Positions 6,600 through 16,680 of a DNA stretch of 58,256 bases are shown in pieces. Position numbers and translations under genes: made by a program. The DNA is from Verrucomicrobiota bacterium. GTDB lineage: Bacteria > Verrucomicrobiota > Verrucomicrobiia > Verrucomicrobiales > Akkermansiaceae. Under the pieces are notes generated by a model. The model ran no database searches. It was not told the origin of the DNA and saw nothing but the letters and a program-made list of their open reading frames with translations. The stretch is taken from contig JAPLUI010000328.1 in assembly GCA_026397725.1 (NCBI GenBank), positions 1 through 58,256 on the forward strand, read 5' to 3'. The number at the start of each line of letters is the position of its first letter. The stretch's first letter is position 1.

Positions 6600-9541
6600 A
6601 AAGTCAGTTTCGACGCGTCCTTGCCACGTTGGGTGTTCGCCAGCCGCGGGTTCTTGGCAAGTGCTTTCAAGGTCTCGGCGGCAACGGAGTACTCATTCAT
6701 TTCCTTGGCGACCTCATAGGCTTGCCAGTAGGCTTCCGCGCAAATGACGGGGAGGCTTTGATAGGCAACGTAGATGCGCTGATAGGTGCCATGGGCCTTG
6801 GCGAGCAGTTCCTTGGCCTCGTCGCTGCCGGAGGCGGCCTTGGCCGCCTCGGCGCGGTAACTCCGGGCCAGCAGCAGATAGGCATTGCCGGCCGCCTCAC
6901 CGTGAAACATCTTATCCCCCACGATTTCCTGTGCCATGGTTCTGGCGGCCTCATATTGATTGAGATCAATCAACGCTTGCAGCTTGCCGAGGGTGGCTTC
7001 CTTGAACTTCGAACTCCCCCGGTTGTTGGTCAAGGTGTCATCAAAAATCCGCAGCGCCGCGTCCGGTTGTTTGCGTGCCAGCGCCACGGTACCCAGCCCG
7101 ACCGGCCCGGCATCGGCGAACAAGGAGTCCTTGTAGCTGTCGGCAAGCCGTTTGAACATGGCCTCCGCCCCGTCGAGATTGCCCTCCTTGAGCAGGATCC
7201 CGGCGCATACCGAAAGCAGAGTGGGGCTTAGCACGGCGGGATCGCTGGCACAATTCGTGGCAATGCCCTTGAGATAGAGATCCGAACGATCCGTATGTTC
7301 GGAGCGATTCAGCAACTGGCTGAGGCGGGCGCGGGCATAGTAGAGCCTGGCGGTGGCCGTGGCGTTGGGGCTGTTACCGATGATCTTGTTGAGCACGTCG
7401 ACCAGTTGGCTGTCGATTGCTTCCGCATCCACCTCGCCGGCTTTCTTGCGCGGCGGGACGAGGGTTTTGATGAGTTCGTCGAGCAGGTACTCGACCTGTT
7501 GGATCGCAGGATTGCCGATGCGTTCCTGGAGGGTGCTGGCCAGCAGCTCCGCGCCTTCGGCACCCTTGCCGCTGCGGATTTTCATTTTCACCACCATCGC
7601 GGCGGACAGCAATGCCAACTGGCTATCGGGATTCTTCCGCATGTAACTCCCATGCAACTCGGCGATGGCGTTCCAGTCTTTCCGGCCCTGAAGAATCGCG
7701 GTGGCGGAGTCCAGCGCGTATTGGATGACGTCATCGGGGCTCTTGGACTCGACCGCCTTCTCAAACGCGTCAAGGGCAGCGGTTTCGTCGGCAACATCCT
7801 TGGTTTGGTTGAACTTCTTCTTGTAGGTGTCAGCCAGCAGGCACCGCATTGAACCGTTAGACACATCGTCCGGATGATCCTTCATGAACTCCTTGAGGTC
7901 GGTGATGATCGTGCCGGGTTTCACCCGGTCGTCATTGGAATCGATGAAGGAGAGACGGTAACGCATGTCGCCGGCGTAAAGCCCCTTGGGAAAGTTGCTG
8001 AGGTACTCCGTGCATCTGGCCTTGGTCTGTTTCTCCTCGTTGCTGAGGAAATGCGCCATTGCCACATGGTAGAGCGCATTTTCATACAGGGCGCTTTTCG
8101 GGAAGTTCTTGAGGACCTTTTCAAACAGCGGGGTGGACAGGGCAAAGTCACCGTCCTGGAAGTGGGCAAGTGCTTGATAGAAAATGAACCGGTCGAGGTT
8201 GACGGATTTTGGAAAGCGTTTTTCGAGGTTCGCGTAGAATTCGCCGACTTCCTCCCATTTCTTTTCCTCCACCAGCAGTTCACCGGCGAGGGTGGCGACG
8301 GCTTCGGCGTTGTCCGCATCGGGATAAGCCTTGAGATAGGCCTGGCAGAGCGGGAGCAGGCCATCGCTCTTTTTGAGAGTGTCCATGGTGACAATCTCGG
8401 CGTAGGCGGCAGCTTTGGCGTCCTTGCAGGTCGGATATTTGGTGCGGATGGTGTCAAAGCAGACCCGGGCCTCCTGATACCGCTTGAGGTGAAAGAAGCA
8501 GCGCCCACGCCGCATCACCAGGGCGGAGTCGAAATCCTTCATGCCTTCAATGGCGGTCTGCGCGCCTTCCGCCGCTGCAATCCCCGGTTTGAGGCTGGCA
8601 ATCAGTTCGGTGGCGATGGAGCGCGGTTTGTCGGGTTCTTTCTTTTCTTCAGCGACCGTGGCCTCGAGGGTGCGCAGCTTCTTACGCTGGATTTCCAGGG
8701 CCAGTGTCTGGGTGTGCAGAATCTGCTTGCGGGACGGCACGGTCTGATAGATGGCGAGCGCCGTGTCGTAGTCCAGGTCACTCAAGGCCTTGTCGCCACG
8801 CACGCACACTTGGTTGGAATACCACGCGATGGCATCACGCACGCCGGCCATGTTCATCAAGCGGTCGAGATAATAGACCAGATCGTCGGTATTGCTGTTA
8901 TCGGCGAGCAGGTCGATGACGCCGACTGCGGCGGCAGTCTGCTGCGAAGTGCGGACGTCCGCTCCCATCAAACTGCGGTACACCGCGAGGGCTTCCTTGC
9001 GCTTGCCCATATCGCCATATAACTGTCCGAGGACGAGGCCGGCTTCGGAGCTGTATTTCCAGTCCTCCATGGCACGCTTGAGGGCCTTGATAGCCAGCTC
9101 GTTCTTGGCCGGGGTTTTCTGGGCGATGCAGACCTTGCCGATGCCGAGGAAGCAGCGGGTCGCATAGGCACCCTGGGGATACCTGGTGACGCACCTGGTG
9201 AAGGCGGCTTCGGCTTCGGCGGGTTTGTCGCCCAACATATAGGCAAGACCGTTGTTGAAGTAGAGCATCTCCATCATTTCCTCGGAGGTGGTGGGCTTGG
9301 GTCCCAGGGCCTTGATGAGCTTCTCGATCTTCGCAGAGGCGGTGGCATAGTCCTTGGCCTCAAAGGCGACGTCGGTTTCGTTCAGCAGGCGGTTGAGAGA
9401 GGCAATGGAAACCACTTCCCCCGCCGGGGCCGGAGGCTTCGGCAAGGCCGGTTTCTGGGCCGCCGCCTTGTCCGCAAGAACGGTCGGAAACACCGCCCAT
9501 GAAACGAGCCAAAGAAGGTAAGCTGTTTTAGGTGCAATCAT
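6596..9541 (-). CDS. Large secreted tetratricopeptide repeat protein
   Basis: The frame runs open from 9598, but the ATG at 9541 gives a clean signal peptide (MIAPKTAYLLWLVSWAVFP ending near VLADKAAA), so I chose it; the product is then 981 residues. Nearly the whole mature protein is TPR-type helix pairs, for example 'YFNNGLAYMLGDKPAEAEAA', 'FYQALAHFQDGDFALSTPLF' and 'ALYENALYHVAMAHF'. Such proteins are periplasmic scaffolds. It is the first gene of the operon with the 304-aa protein, ExbD and the TonB-like toroid protein, so a role in assembling that envelope complex is inferred. A dispersed repeat element (9625-9812) lies about 85 bases upstream. Confidence 0.85.
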   Translation of the reverse strand: MIAPKTAYLLWLVSWAVFPTVLADKAAAQKPALPKPPAPAGEVVSIASLNRLLNETDVAFEAKDYATASAKIEKLIKALGPKPTTSEEMMEMLYFNNGLAYMLGDKPAEAEAAFTRCVTRYPQGAYATRCFLGIGKVCIAQKTPAKNELAIKALKRAMEDWKYSSEAGLVLGQLYGDMGKRKEALAVYRSLMGADVRTSQQTAAAVGVIDLLADNSNTDDLVYYLDRLMNMAGVRDAIAWYSNQVCVRGDKALSDLDYDTALAIYQTVPSRKQILHTQTLALEIQRKKLRTLEATVAEEKKEPDKPRSIATELIASLKPGIAAAEGAQTAIEGMKDFDSALVMRRGRCFFHLKRYQEARVCFDTIRTKYPTCKDAKAAAYAEIVTMDTLKKSDGLLPLCQAYLKAYPDADNAEAVATLAGELLVEEKKWEEVGEFYANLEKRFPKSVNLDRFIFYQALAHFQDGDFALSTPLFEKVLKNFPKSALYENALYHVAMAHFLSNEEKQTKARCTEYLSNFPKGLYAGDMRYRLSFIDSNDDRVKPGTIITDLKEFMKDHPDDVSNGSMRCLLADTYKKKFNQTKDVADETAALDAFEKAVESKSPDDVIQYALDSATAILQGRKDWNAIAELHGSYMRKNPDSQLALLSAAMVVKMKIRSGKGAEGAELLASTLQERIGNPAIQQVEYLLDELIKTLVPPRKKAGEVDAEAIDSQLVDVLNKIIGNSPNATATARLYYARARLSQLLNRSEHTDRSDLYLKGIATNCASDPAVLSPTLLSVCAGILLKEGNLDGAEAMFKRLADSYKDSLFADAGPVGLGTVALARKQPDAALRIFDDTLTNNRGSSKFKEATLGKLQALIDLNQYEAARTMAQEIVGDKMFHGEAAGNAYLLLARSYRAEAAKAASGSDEAKELLAKAHGTYQRIYVAYQSLPVICAEAYWQAYEVAKEMNEYSVAAETLKALAKNPRLANTQRGKDASKLTL

Positions 9542-9624
9542 ACACGAGCGTATTGTCGAAAGAAAAGCGGTCGTCTGGGAAAACGATGTCACGCACAAAA
9601 TCTTAGCGGAAAACCAATAAATCG

Positions 9625-9812
9625 GTTCATGGGGGTGTTCAGTTTTTCGCTAGATTGATAGAAGCCCGACCAGGGCTGGCTGACGGGGGCAGCGAAGATG
9701 ATGTGGGCCGCTTTGCAAGGAACAATTTCCAAACTATTTCCAAGGGTGAGCAAATTTCTTGAGGGCCTCGCTGGCCGCGCCTCCCCCGGCCGGATGTCCA
9801 TTCCGGCCTGGG
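9625..9812 (-). repeat. Dispersed upstream element, copy a
   Basis: Read on the minus strand this stretch matches 36712-36994 over most of its length: a 'ACATCCGGCCGGGGGAGG' head, 'GGCCAGCGAGGCCCTCAAG', an AT-rich core with 'TTGGAAATAG', and a 'CGGGCTTCTATCAAT' tail followed by 'ACTGAACACCCCC'. It ends about 85 bases before the start of the large TPR gene. A segment present in copy b after the head is missing here. The remaining 9813-10022 has no recognised gene. Confidence 0.7.
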
Positions 9813-10022
9813 CTTTGCCAACGTCACGTTGAGGGTCGCCGGCACCTTGAGCCGGTGCAACGCCAGGATGACCTCCCGCCGCGCCTCAAGGGCCTCGAAA
9901 GCCGCGCAGTTGCGCTCTTTCACCAAGGCGTGCTTCATGCCTGTTGACGGGAAAACTGAAGTATGCCCGAACCGCGGCGGCGACGTGCCATTGCTTGATC
10001 TCGGCATGCTCGGGCGGCTGGC

Positions 10023-12074
10023 CTACGGGGAGCCCGGGTTGGTGCCGCGGTCTTGGCTCCACTCGATGATAAAGCCGGAGGCGGTCGTGCTGGCGTCCTG
10101 GGCATCCCACACGATGCCGGGACGGACAAGCAGGGCGGCAGCGTTCTTGAAATGAGTCGCCCGTTCCACCCAATTGCTGGCTCTCCACGGTTCGCCAGTG
10201 ATCCAAGTCCATTCGGAGCCTTTGAGGAAGGCACCCAGCCAAATGCCATTCGGAGCCATGATTCCATTGGCAAACTGGGCGAGGGAGATGGCCTCGGCCG
10301 AGTCGGCGGTGACCGCAAGGTGGCCACCGGATTTTGCCGCCAAATCATATGCTTGCCGCCATGAAACCGGGCGGGCCACATACAAGTACTGGCGGTTGTC
10401 AATCGTCTCCGTGCCCGGCGGATAGACCGGTTTGGCACGGTTGAGGGAATCGCGCGTGGCACGCAATGTTGCCTCCAGGGTGGCGGGGTTGGAGCCGTCC
10501 CGATGCCACTGGATGAGGAATGGATACTGGTGTTTGGAGTCGATGCCGCGCAGTTGGCCCTGGCGGTTCACGCCGCCGTGGCTGCCGGTCCCGGTGGGCA
10601 AGGTGGAGAGTTTCCATGAGGTGCCATCAACCAGCGACCATGCGTCGCGTCCGCTCTTGCCGACACCGATCCACAGTCCACCATCCGGTGGGGCGTGCTG
10701 GCACAACCATGCGAGATCCTCGGCGGTGGCCGGGATGGCAAGGTGCCCGCCGCAACGCTCGGCAAACCAAGCGGCCTCAGGCCACGTCATGGGAGTCGGA
10801 ACATGGAAAAAATAACAATCGCCCCGGCGCAGCGAGCCGATCGGCATTTCCGCGCGAGCCCCACTGGCGAGATTCGCGTGCAGGCGTTCAAGAGACTCGA
10901 TGGGGGTTTCCATTCGTCCGGGGACCGCAGGTGTCGGCCGAGGAGGGCCCGGGATTTCCGGCAGCCGGGAGGACCCGGTGCCAGGCGGGCTGCTGCGGCT
11001 TTCCGCATGAAGGCGCTTGTACTCCTCGAACATTTCCAGGTTCTTCTTATCCTGCTCGAGTTTCTTGTTCCAAATGTAAGCGGTGGCGGCAATGAGACCC
11101 GCCAGAAAGGCAAAGCGGAGGAAGCTGGAAATACCTGAGCCTGCGGCTTTGGGCGGAACCTGCGGAGTGGCGATGTTAGGTGGCTTCGGCGTGGAGGTGG
11201 GCGGCAGCGCACCCGGCACGACCTTGCCATGAGGGGTGGCGGAGACCGGGGCGTTTTTTCGCTTGGCTGGGGAATCCCTTGCTGCGAGCCACTCGGTGAG
11301 CGCCGTGCTGAAGGCCCGGGCGTCCGGGTAGCGGTTGGCCGAATTCAGATGCGTGGCACGCCGCCAGATTGCATCGATGCCGGGGCCGCAGCCACAAAGG
11401 GACGACGGCGGGGGGGCGCCCGCTTTCGGCAGTTGGCCAGTCACGAGTTCGTAAAGAATCACCCCGACCGCAAACAGGTCCGAACGGCGGTCTGCCACCT
11501 GCGGACTGGAGACGATCTCGGGTGCGGTGTATCCCGGGGTGCCCATCACCAGGCCGCTGCCCGTACCTCCCATCGGACGGGCCAGGCCGAAGTCGCCGAT
11601 TTTCGGCTCGGCCTTTTCCGTGAGCAAGATGTTGGCCGGCTTGATGTCGCGATGGATGATGCCGTTGTCATGGGCGTGGGCGAGCCCGGCACAGATTCCC
11701 TGGACCAATTGGACCGCCTGCACGGGGTCCACCTGTTTCCCATAAGATGAGTGGTAGAGCGATTTTCCCGGCACATATTCCATGACGATGTATAACATGT
11801 CATCCACCGCCCCCGAGTCATAGACTCCAATGAGGTTCGGGTGATTGAGCTTGGCCATGGCGCGGGCTTCGGTCTCGAAGGACTGGCGGAAAAGCGGATC
11901 CTTGCCGGTCTCAAGCGGAAGAATCTTGATGGCGACATCGCGGCCCAGCGACCGTTGCGTGGCCCGGTAAACCGCCCCCATCCCGCCGGTGGCAATGAGA
12001 CACTGGAAGTCGTAACGGGGCAACAGACGACCTAGCACTTCGAGGGAAGGAATGTTGAACGAAGGATTTGACAT
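10023..12074 (-). CDS. Transmembrane Ser/Thr protein kinase with two C-type-lectin-like domains
   Basis: This 683-residue protein begins with a complete Hanks-type kinase domain (about 20-265): Gly loop 'IATGGMGAVYRA', Lys50, HRDIKPAN with Asp143, DFG 161-163 and APE 184-186. A Pro-rich linker leads to one membrane helix (about 319-335, 'LRFAFLAGLIAATAYIW'), a short coiled segment, and two C-type-lectin-like domains. The first spans about 419-524 ('MTWPEAAWFAERCGGHLAI', 'GGLWIGVGKSGRDAW'), the second about 562-672 ('SWRQAYDLAAKSGGHLAV', 'IWLGAFLKGSEWTWITGE', ending SGFIIEW). The lectin-like part would be outside the cytoplasm, suggesting ligand sensing. Most bacterial kinases of this class carry PASTA or other sensors instead. 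It is divergent from the HEAT-like gene at 12303. Confidence 0.88.
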   Translation of the reverse strand: MSNPSFNIPSLEVLGRLLPRYDFQCLIATGGMGAVYRATQRSLGRDVAIKILPLETGKDPLFRQSFETEARAMAKLNHPNLIGVYDSGAVDDMLYIVMEYVPGKSLYHSSYGKQVDPVQAVQLVQGICAGLAHAHDNGIIHRDIKPANILLTEKAEPKIGDFGLARPMGGTGSGLVMGTPGYTAPEIVSSPQVADRRSDLFAVGVILYELVTGQLPKAGAPPPSSLCGCGPGIDAIWRRATHLNSANRYPDARAFSTALTEWLAARDSPAKRKNAPVSATPHGKVVPGALPPTSTPKPPNIATPQVPPKAAGSGISSFLRFAFLAGLIAATAYIWNKKLEQDKKNLEMFEEYKRLHAESRSSPPGTGSSRLPEIPGPPRPTPAVPGRMETPIESLERLHANLASGARAEMPIGSLRRGDCYFFHVPTPMTWPEAAWFAERCGGHLAIPATAEDLAWLCQHAPPDGGLWIGVGKSGRDAWSLVDGTSWKLSTLPTGTGSHGGVNRQGQLRGIDSKHQYPFLIQWHRDGSNPATLEATLRATRDSLNRAKPVYPPGTETIDNRQYLYVARPVSWRQAYDLAAKSGGHLAVTADSAEAISLAQFANGIMAPNGIWLGAFLKGSEWTWITGEPWRASNWVERATHFKNAAALLVRPGIVWDAQDASTTASGFIIEWSQDRGTNPGSP

Positions 12075-12302
12075 ACTGAAACCTGCCGTTGGGACGCGCC
12101 GGGTGTAGCACCTCCCGCAGCAACAGCGAGGCGAAATTCGCCCGCATCTCGTTCTGAAGCTGTGATTTTTGGATGTTACTTGTTGCCTTCCGCCGCCGAC
12201 ACCTCATCCTTCGGCGCAGCCTTTTTCCATGAAAGGCCGCTACGAAATGCCTGCAAATCCCTTGGAGTATTCCTCCAGGCAGCCAATGCACGCCCCGGCA
12301 CC
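12075..12302. promoter_or_regulatory. Divergent intergenic region, probable promoters for both sides
   Basis: These 228 bases separate the starts of the minus-strand kinase gene and the plus-strand HEAT-like gene. Both genes need promoters here. An AT-richer patch around 12155-12185 is the best candidate region, but I cannot name -35/-10 boxes with confidence. Confidence 0.35.
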
Positions 12303-13890
12303 ATGAGTACCGAACCCGTTCAGCCCAACCCAAATCAGCCACGGGGCCCCCGGCCGCTCCCCCCCGGTACCCCCGCCTCGGCACCGAGTCCCCGACTCGC
12401 CACCAGGCAAGTCAGATCCCACCCGGTCAGCCCCAGTGCCACTCCACCCGCAGCCGTTCCAGCACCGGTCAGCCCCCCCACCCCGCACCCAAGCGGCACC
12501 GCAACCGCTGATGCCCCCGGAAGGCTCCAAACCGAGCGTTCACGCCTCCCAGCCACCCCCACCCCCGCCACCACCGCCCCCGCCCCCGCCCCCACCGCCG
12601 GTGCCGGAACTTCCGCCCGCAGTCGTTCTGCGAGCCGCGCCGGTTTTTTCGTCCGCGCCGGCAGCGCCTGCGGCTCCCGCCAGGTACTTGGCATCCGCCA
12701 ATGTTCCAGCCGCCAGAGTTCATGCGCCGAAATCCATCGCGACACCGCGATCCGCCATCGGGCCGCATCTGGTCAAAGGGGTCGCCTCAGGCCACGCGGC
12801 AACCGTCAAAGCAGCAGCGGACGCTGGCGAAGTGCCCCAACCCGACCCCGCCAAGCCCGTCGCTAACAAGCGGCGCCCGCTGAGCAAGGAAGTCAAAACC
12901 GGCATCAAAACCGCAATTGCGGTCCTGGTGATTCTGGTGGTGTTGATCCTCATAGGCAAGCGTCCGAACGCCCGCACGGAGGCCCTCACCAAGCTGATCG
13001 CAGCCGCCGCCCAAGAAGAGGCCAGGGCCGTTCCATTCGCCGAGAAAACCGTTCCCGTCACCAAGGACGATTTGGAACTCCTCCTTGATGCCACGTTGAA
13101 CCCGAGCGCCTCAAAAATTTCCAGCAGCCCTTATTCAGCGCTGTGGTTCGCCACCGCCACGGACGGCACCGAGGTGGATGTGGTCATGGTCAATTTCGTC
13201 ATCAACCAGTTCAAGCTCAATGGTCGTTGTGACACGCATCTTCTCGACGTCTTGTGCAAACGCAATAACCCCGACGTCGTTTCACCGCTTTTGGAGTATT
13301 GCCGAATCAGTGGCAACGCCAAGGCCGCCATCGCCGCCATCCAAACCTGCAGTGCCATCGCCCCCGAAAGAAACTTCCCCAAAATTCATCGACATCATCG
13401 TGTTCACAGGCGATTCCAGCATCCGGCAGGCAGCCGAGGAAACCGCCGGGGGCATCCTCAAGAAATCTATCAACCGGCAATCGCTCGGCGCCAAGGTGAT
13501 CGCGTCTCTAGCCACTTCCACCAAGGCCGAATGCAGGTGTTCGCTCATCCGCCTGTTGGGATGCTTCGGCGGTGTCAAAGCCGGTGAGTTGGTAAAAAAT
13601 GCACTCGCCTCCACCGATGACAAGGAGCAACTCGCCGCTGTCGCGGCACTTGGATCCTGGCCGGACAAGACCAGTTCGAAAGTCTCGTCAGCCATCTTGG
13701 TTCGGTGACGGACGAGCGGTTGCGCCCGCTCGTCTTGGATGCCTGTATCCGCTTCCTCGCCAATCCGGACCACAAGCGAACTCCTGAAATCAACGGAAGC
13801 TGCTGGGATCGGCTCGCCAGCAATGCGAAGTCACCCGCCGAACAGGAACGGATCGCCAGCGCCCGCAGCGGCAATAACACGAGGAAGTAA
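12303..13890 (+). pseudogene. Frame-broken membrane protein with Pro-rich N-terminus and HEAT-like repeats
   Basis: From ATG 12303 (MSTEPVQPNPNQPRGPRPLP) the coding signal moves through three frames. It shifts at a C-run near 12474-12480, continues through a long polyproline stretch (about 12550-12605) and a membrane helix (TAIAVLVILVVLILIGKRP, about 12910-12960), shifts again near 13370, and once more near 13655, ending at 13890. Restored, it would be about 525 residues: cytoplasmic Pro-rich tail, one helix, and an outer domain of HEAT/ARM-like helices ('LLDVLCKRNNPDVVSPLLEY', 'CSLIRLLGCFGGVKAGELV', 'LGSVTDERLRPLVLDACIRF'). Three breaks near homopolymers may be real decay or base-calling error. 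The neighbouring divergent kinase suggests a functional link, which is inference. Confidence 0.65.
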
Positions 13891-14028
13891 GCCTCGACAC
13901 ACCGCCGCAGGCACGAGCAAGAGGCAGGCGAAATGATGATGAGGCGGAATGATGGAAGCGTTTGATCTAACTGGGAAAGCTTACCACCATCAGATTGCTC
14001 CGCAGGATTCGAGGGTTCCGGCTGGGCC

Positions 14029-15012
14029 TCACGTCGCGGCGGCGAGCCGTTGCAGCAAGCGCCCGGCAACGAAGGCCAGCGGCGGCAGCAGCAGGCAGGT
14101 GAGGGCGAAGGCATCGACCCGGACCTGGCTGAGCATGACCAGCGCGAGCGGCAGCAAGGCCACCCAATCCAACAAGGGGAGGCCGGCCAGCAGCGCGGAA
14201 ATCTGGCGGGAGGGCGGGTGACGATGTGCCGTGAAACACCGCGCCAGCCACAGGAAAAATGGCAGCCCGAGCAGTGCCAGCCACAGCGGGCCATGGAGCA
14301 TGCACACCAGGGCCAGGGCCATCAGCAGGCCGGATAGAACCATCAGGCCAGGCGCAAGCAGCGCATTTCCGGCGGCGGGTGGCCTGGTGGCTTCGCCGCG
14401 TGCCAGCAACGACAGGGCGGCAATGAATAGCCCAAGGGCCAGTGCCGCGGCGGCGATGGTGAGCAGCGCCGATCTAACGTATTCCGGGGTGGCGGGAGCG
14501 GTTGCTGCCGACAGCCCGCCGAGTGGCCACTCGATGAAAAACAGCAGCGGCAGCAACGCGCGGCAAGAGCCCATCATCAGCACGCTCCACGCCCTCTGTT
14601 TGTGGTGGCGGGTGTAAAGGAGGATGCACCCGGCGATGAGCGCGGCCACCGTGCCGGAGCGCAAGCTGGTGCATCCCGCCACCGCCACCCCCGCCAGCCC
14701 GCAGCAACTCGCCAATCCCAGATAGAGGCCGGGCGCAAACGCCCCCTGCGGCAATGCCCGCTCGGGCCGGTGGCAGGCATCCCAGTGGCGGTCGTGCCAA
14801 TCGTTGAGGAAATTGCCGCCGATATAGAGGAGCATGGCGGCCAGGGCGAGACTGGCTGCGGGAAGCCAAGGCGAGCCCACTTCCGACGTCTGCCACAGGT
14901 GCCACTGCGGGTAGCCCAACGCCACCCCCAGCCAGACATTGCTCACCACGCTGGGGAGGTTGGCGACGCGGGCGCTGGCGAGCAGCAGGAGGAGTTTTTG
15001 GCGCGGGCTCAC
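14029..15012 (-). CDS. UbiA family prenyltransferase
   Basis: This 327-residue membrane protein has about eight to nine hydrophobic segments and the prenyl-diphosphate motif NDxxDxxxD at residues 70-78 (NDWHDRHWD) followed by 'RPERALPQG', the hallmark of the UbiA family. These enzymes attach a prenyl chain to an aromatic or lipid acceptor. The second Asp-rich motif is weak (the equivalent loop reads 'YTRHHKQRAWS'), so activity on quinone precursors is not assured. The start codon is GTG at 15012. It is 78 bases upstream of nothing on its own strand except the toroid paralogue that ends at 15091, and the two are likely separate units. Acceptor unknown. Confidence 0.85.
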   Translation of the reverse strand: MSPRQKLLLLLASARVANLPSVVSNVWLGVALGYPQWHLWQTSEVGSPWLPAASLALAAMLLYIGGNFLNDWHDRHWDACHRPERALPQGAFAPGLYLGLASCCGLAGVAVAGCTSLRSGTVAALIAGCILLYTRHHKQRAWSVLMMGSCRALLPLLFFIEWPLGGLSAATAPATPEYVRSALLTIAAAALALGLFIAALSLLARGEATRPPAAGNALLAPGLMVLSGLLMALALVCMLHGPLWLALLGLPFFLWLARCFTAHRHPPSRQISALLAGLPLLDWVALLPLALVMLSQVRVDAFALTCLLLPPLAFVAGRLLQRLAAAT

Positions 15013-15090
15013 GACTCAGGCAGACGGGTGAAACCAAAAACCGCCGGTCGCCTCGCGCCCCGCGATTCAAGGGTTTGAAGGCAGGGCAGG

Positions 15091-16554
15091 TTAGTTCGGG
15101 CCACCGCCGGTGCCGGGCAGGAAGCGATAATAGACTTCCAGCATGAGGGTGGCAAGACAGGTGCTGTAATGGTTGGATTTGCTGTGTTTGAGGCCGGGGG
15201 GTGATTTCCAGGAACCGTTCGGGTTTTGATTCTTGAGGAGTTGATCGCGAAACAGCGCGTTGTAGTGCTTCCACTGCTCGCCCCCGCGGTTCATCATGGC
15301 CTGGGCTTCATAGTAGTGGCAGTAAAGGTCGGAAGCCTGGGTGTTGAACTTGAAGTTGGTGTTTTCGGTGATGTATTTGGCCCCGCTGCGTGCGGCGGCA
15401 CGGGCGCCCCGGTCCCACAACTGCAGGCAAAGCACGCCGGCACCAGTAAGGGTGCAGTAGCCGCCGCCGGCTGGCTTGCCGGGCCTGGAGTAGCCAAAGC
15501 CGCCGGCTTTCGAGGCCAGCGACTCCACATATTCGAGGGCCTTGCTGGCGCAAGTTGACAGGTTGCGGAAATCCAGCCCGGTATGTTTGCAGGCCTTGAG
15601 AGCCTGAATCTGCCAGGCGGAAATGGATAGGTCGCCGCCACGAGCGCCCTCTTCGACATAGGCATAATCCCAACCGCCGGATTTGTGCTGGTTGTCGATG
15701 ATGAACTGTCCGGCCTGTTGCGTGATCTCCTGCAGATGGGGCACGTTGAGGTTCAACTGCTTGCAGAAGGTCGCGGCCTCGGCCAGCGCGTAGGTGGCGA
15801 TGGCATGCTCATAGGGCCAGGATTTGGCACCTTTGTTACCGGCGAGCTTGCCGTGGTTTTTCATGCCGAGATTGACGAGGTTGGTGATGGCCAACAGGCA
15901 GGATGAGCCGAATTCCGCGGAGAGCGGGGTTTCACAATGACCGAGATAGGCGAGCAGGGCCAGGCCGGTCATCGCGGGACCGCCGGCCCATGAACCATCC
16001 TTGCCCTGGGTGCTCTTGAGCCATTGCAGCGCCTTGACCACGGCTTCCTCGCACTCGGGAGTGCCGCCAGTGTCCTTCAAGCGGGACAGGCGGTCTTGCT
16101 TGGAGCAACGTTTTTTCATGGTGGCCGGGATGTTGCCGAAACCACCACCGCCGCCGCCGTCACCACCCGAACCCCAACCAGTGCCAAAGTCATCGCCATC
16201 GCCGAAGTTCACCGAGGGCACCGGGGTATCCACGTCAGGAACCGGGATCGCCACCGCGGAGGTCGTGTTCGCCGCAATGACCTTGGCCATCGAAGACGAG
16301 GGCGACGAGGGCCTGCGATCCGCCGAGGTGTTGATCTTTTTCTCATTCAGGTCCGGCTCCCCGGTGACGCCGGCCGCATAGGTGACGATCGTGGGTGAGT
16401 CCTTGAACAGCGCTGGAATCAGGATGAAGCCCAGCACCATGCCCAGCAGCGTGATGCTGAGCAACGCGATGACAAGCGACGACACCGTGGAAATCCGCCG
16501 CTGGGCGTGCAGGCGGGCCAAGGCTTCCTGACTGAGTTGGGCGTGTAGGCTCAT
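15091..16554 (-). CDS. Membrane-anchored squalene-cyclase-fold repeat protein (tandem paralogue 1)
   Basis: This 487-residue protein has a cytoplasmic start MSLHAQLSQEALARLHAQRR, one membrane helix (about 25-50, 'SLVIALLSITLLGMVLGFIL'), a low-complexity linker with a Gly-rich run (about 120-140), and an alpha-alpha repeat domain with 'TQGKDGSWAGG', 'NQHKSGGWDYAY' and 'NQNPNGSWKSPP'. All three paralogues in the window share a 'KRC' and 'GGT..CE' start of the repeat domain. No ExbD is adjacent, and the helix lacks the histidine of the 3408 paralogue, so TonB-like coupling is less likely here. It is a near-copy of the next gene, from a tandem duplication. Confidence 0.8.
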   Translation of the reverse strand: MSLHAQLSQEALARLHAQRRISTVSSLVIALLSITLLGMVLGFILIPALFKDSPTIVTYAAGVTGEPDLNEKKINTSADRRPSSPSSSMAKVIAANTTSAVAIPVPDVDTPVPSVNFGDGDDFGTGWGSGGDGGGGGGFGNIPATMKKRCSKQDRLSRLKDTGGTPECEEAVVKALQWLKSTQGKDGSWAGGPAMTGLALLAYLGHCETPLSAEFGSSCLLAITNLVNLGMKNHGKLAGNKGAKSWPYEHAIATYALAEAATFCKQLNLNVPHLQEITQQAGQFIIDNQHKSGGWDYAYVEEGARGGDLSISAWQIQALKACKHTGLDFRNLSTCASKALEYVESLASKAGGFGYSRPGKPAGGGYCTLTGAGVLCLQLWDRGARAAARSGAKYITENTNFKFNTQASDLYCHYYEAQAMMNRGGEQWKHYNALFRDQLLKNQNPNGSWKSPPGLKHSKSNHYSTCLATLMLEVYYRFLPGTGGGPN

Positions 16555-16680
16555 GGATCTGGCACTCGCTACGAAATCCTAACCCCGGGCCGCAGGCAAT
16601 GACCCGCACCAAGGCGGAAACACGAATCGCGGGCCGCCCGGCGGTCCGCAATTCAAGCGCATGAGAGAACGTGGGAATGA

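Noticed and set aside
9813..10022. Possible integrase-like fragment on the minus strand ('IKQWHVAAAVRAYFSF')
   Set aside because: The resemblance covers too few residues and no catalytic motif follows.
12540..12610. Long C-rich run as a possible structural DNA element
   Set aside because: It is read as a polyproline linker in the frame that continues into the membrane helix.
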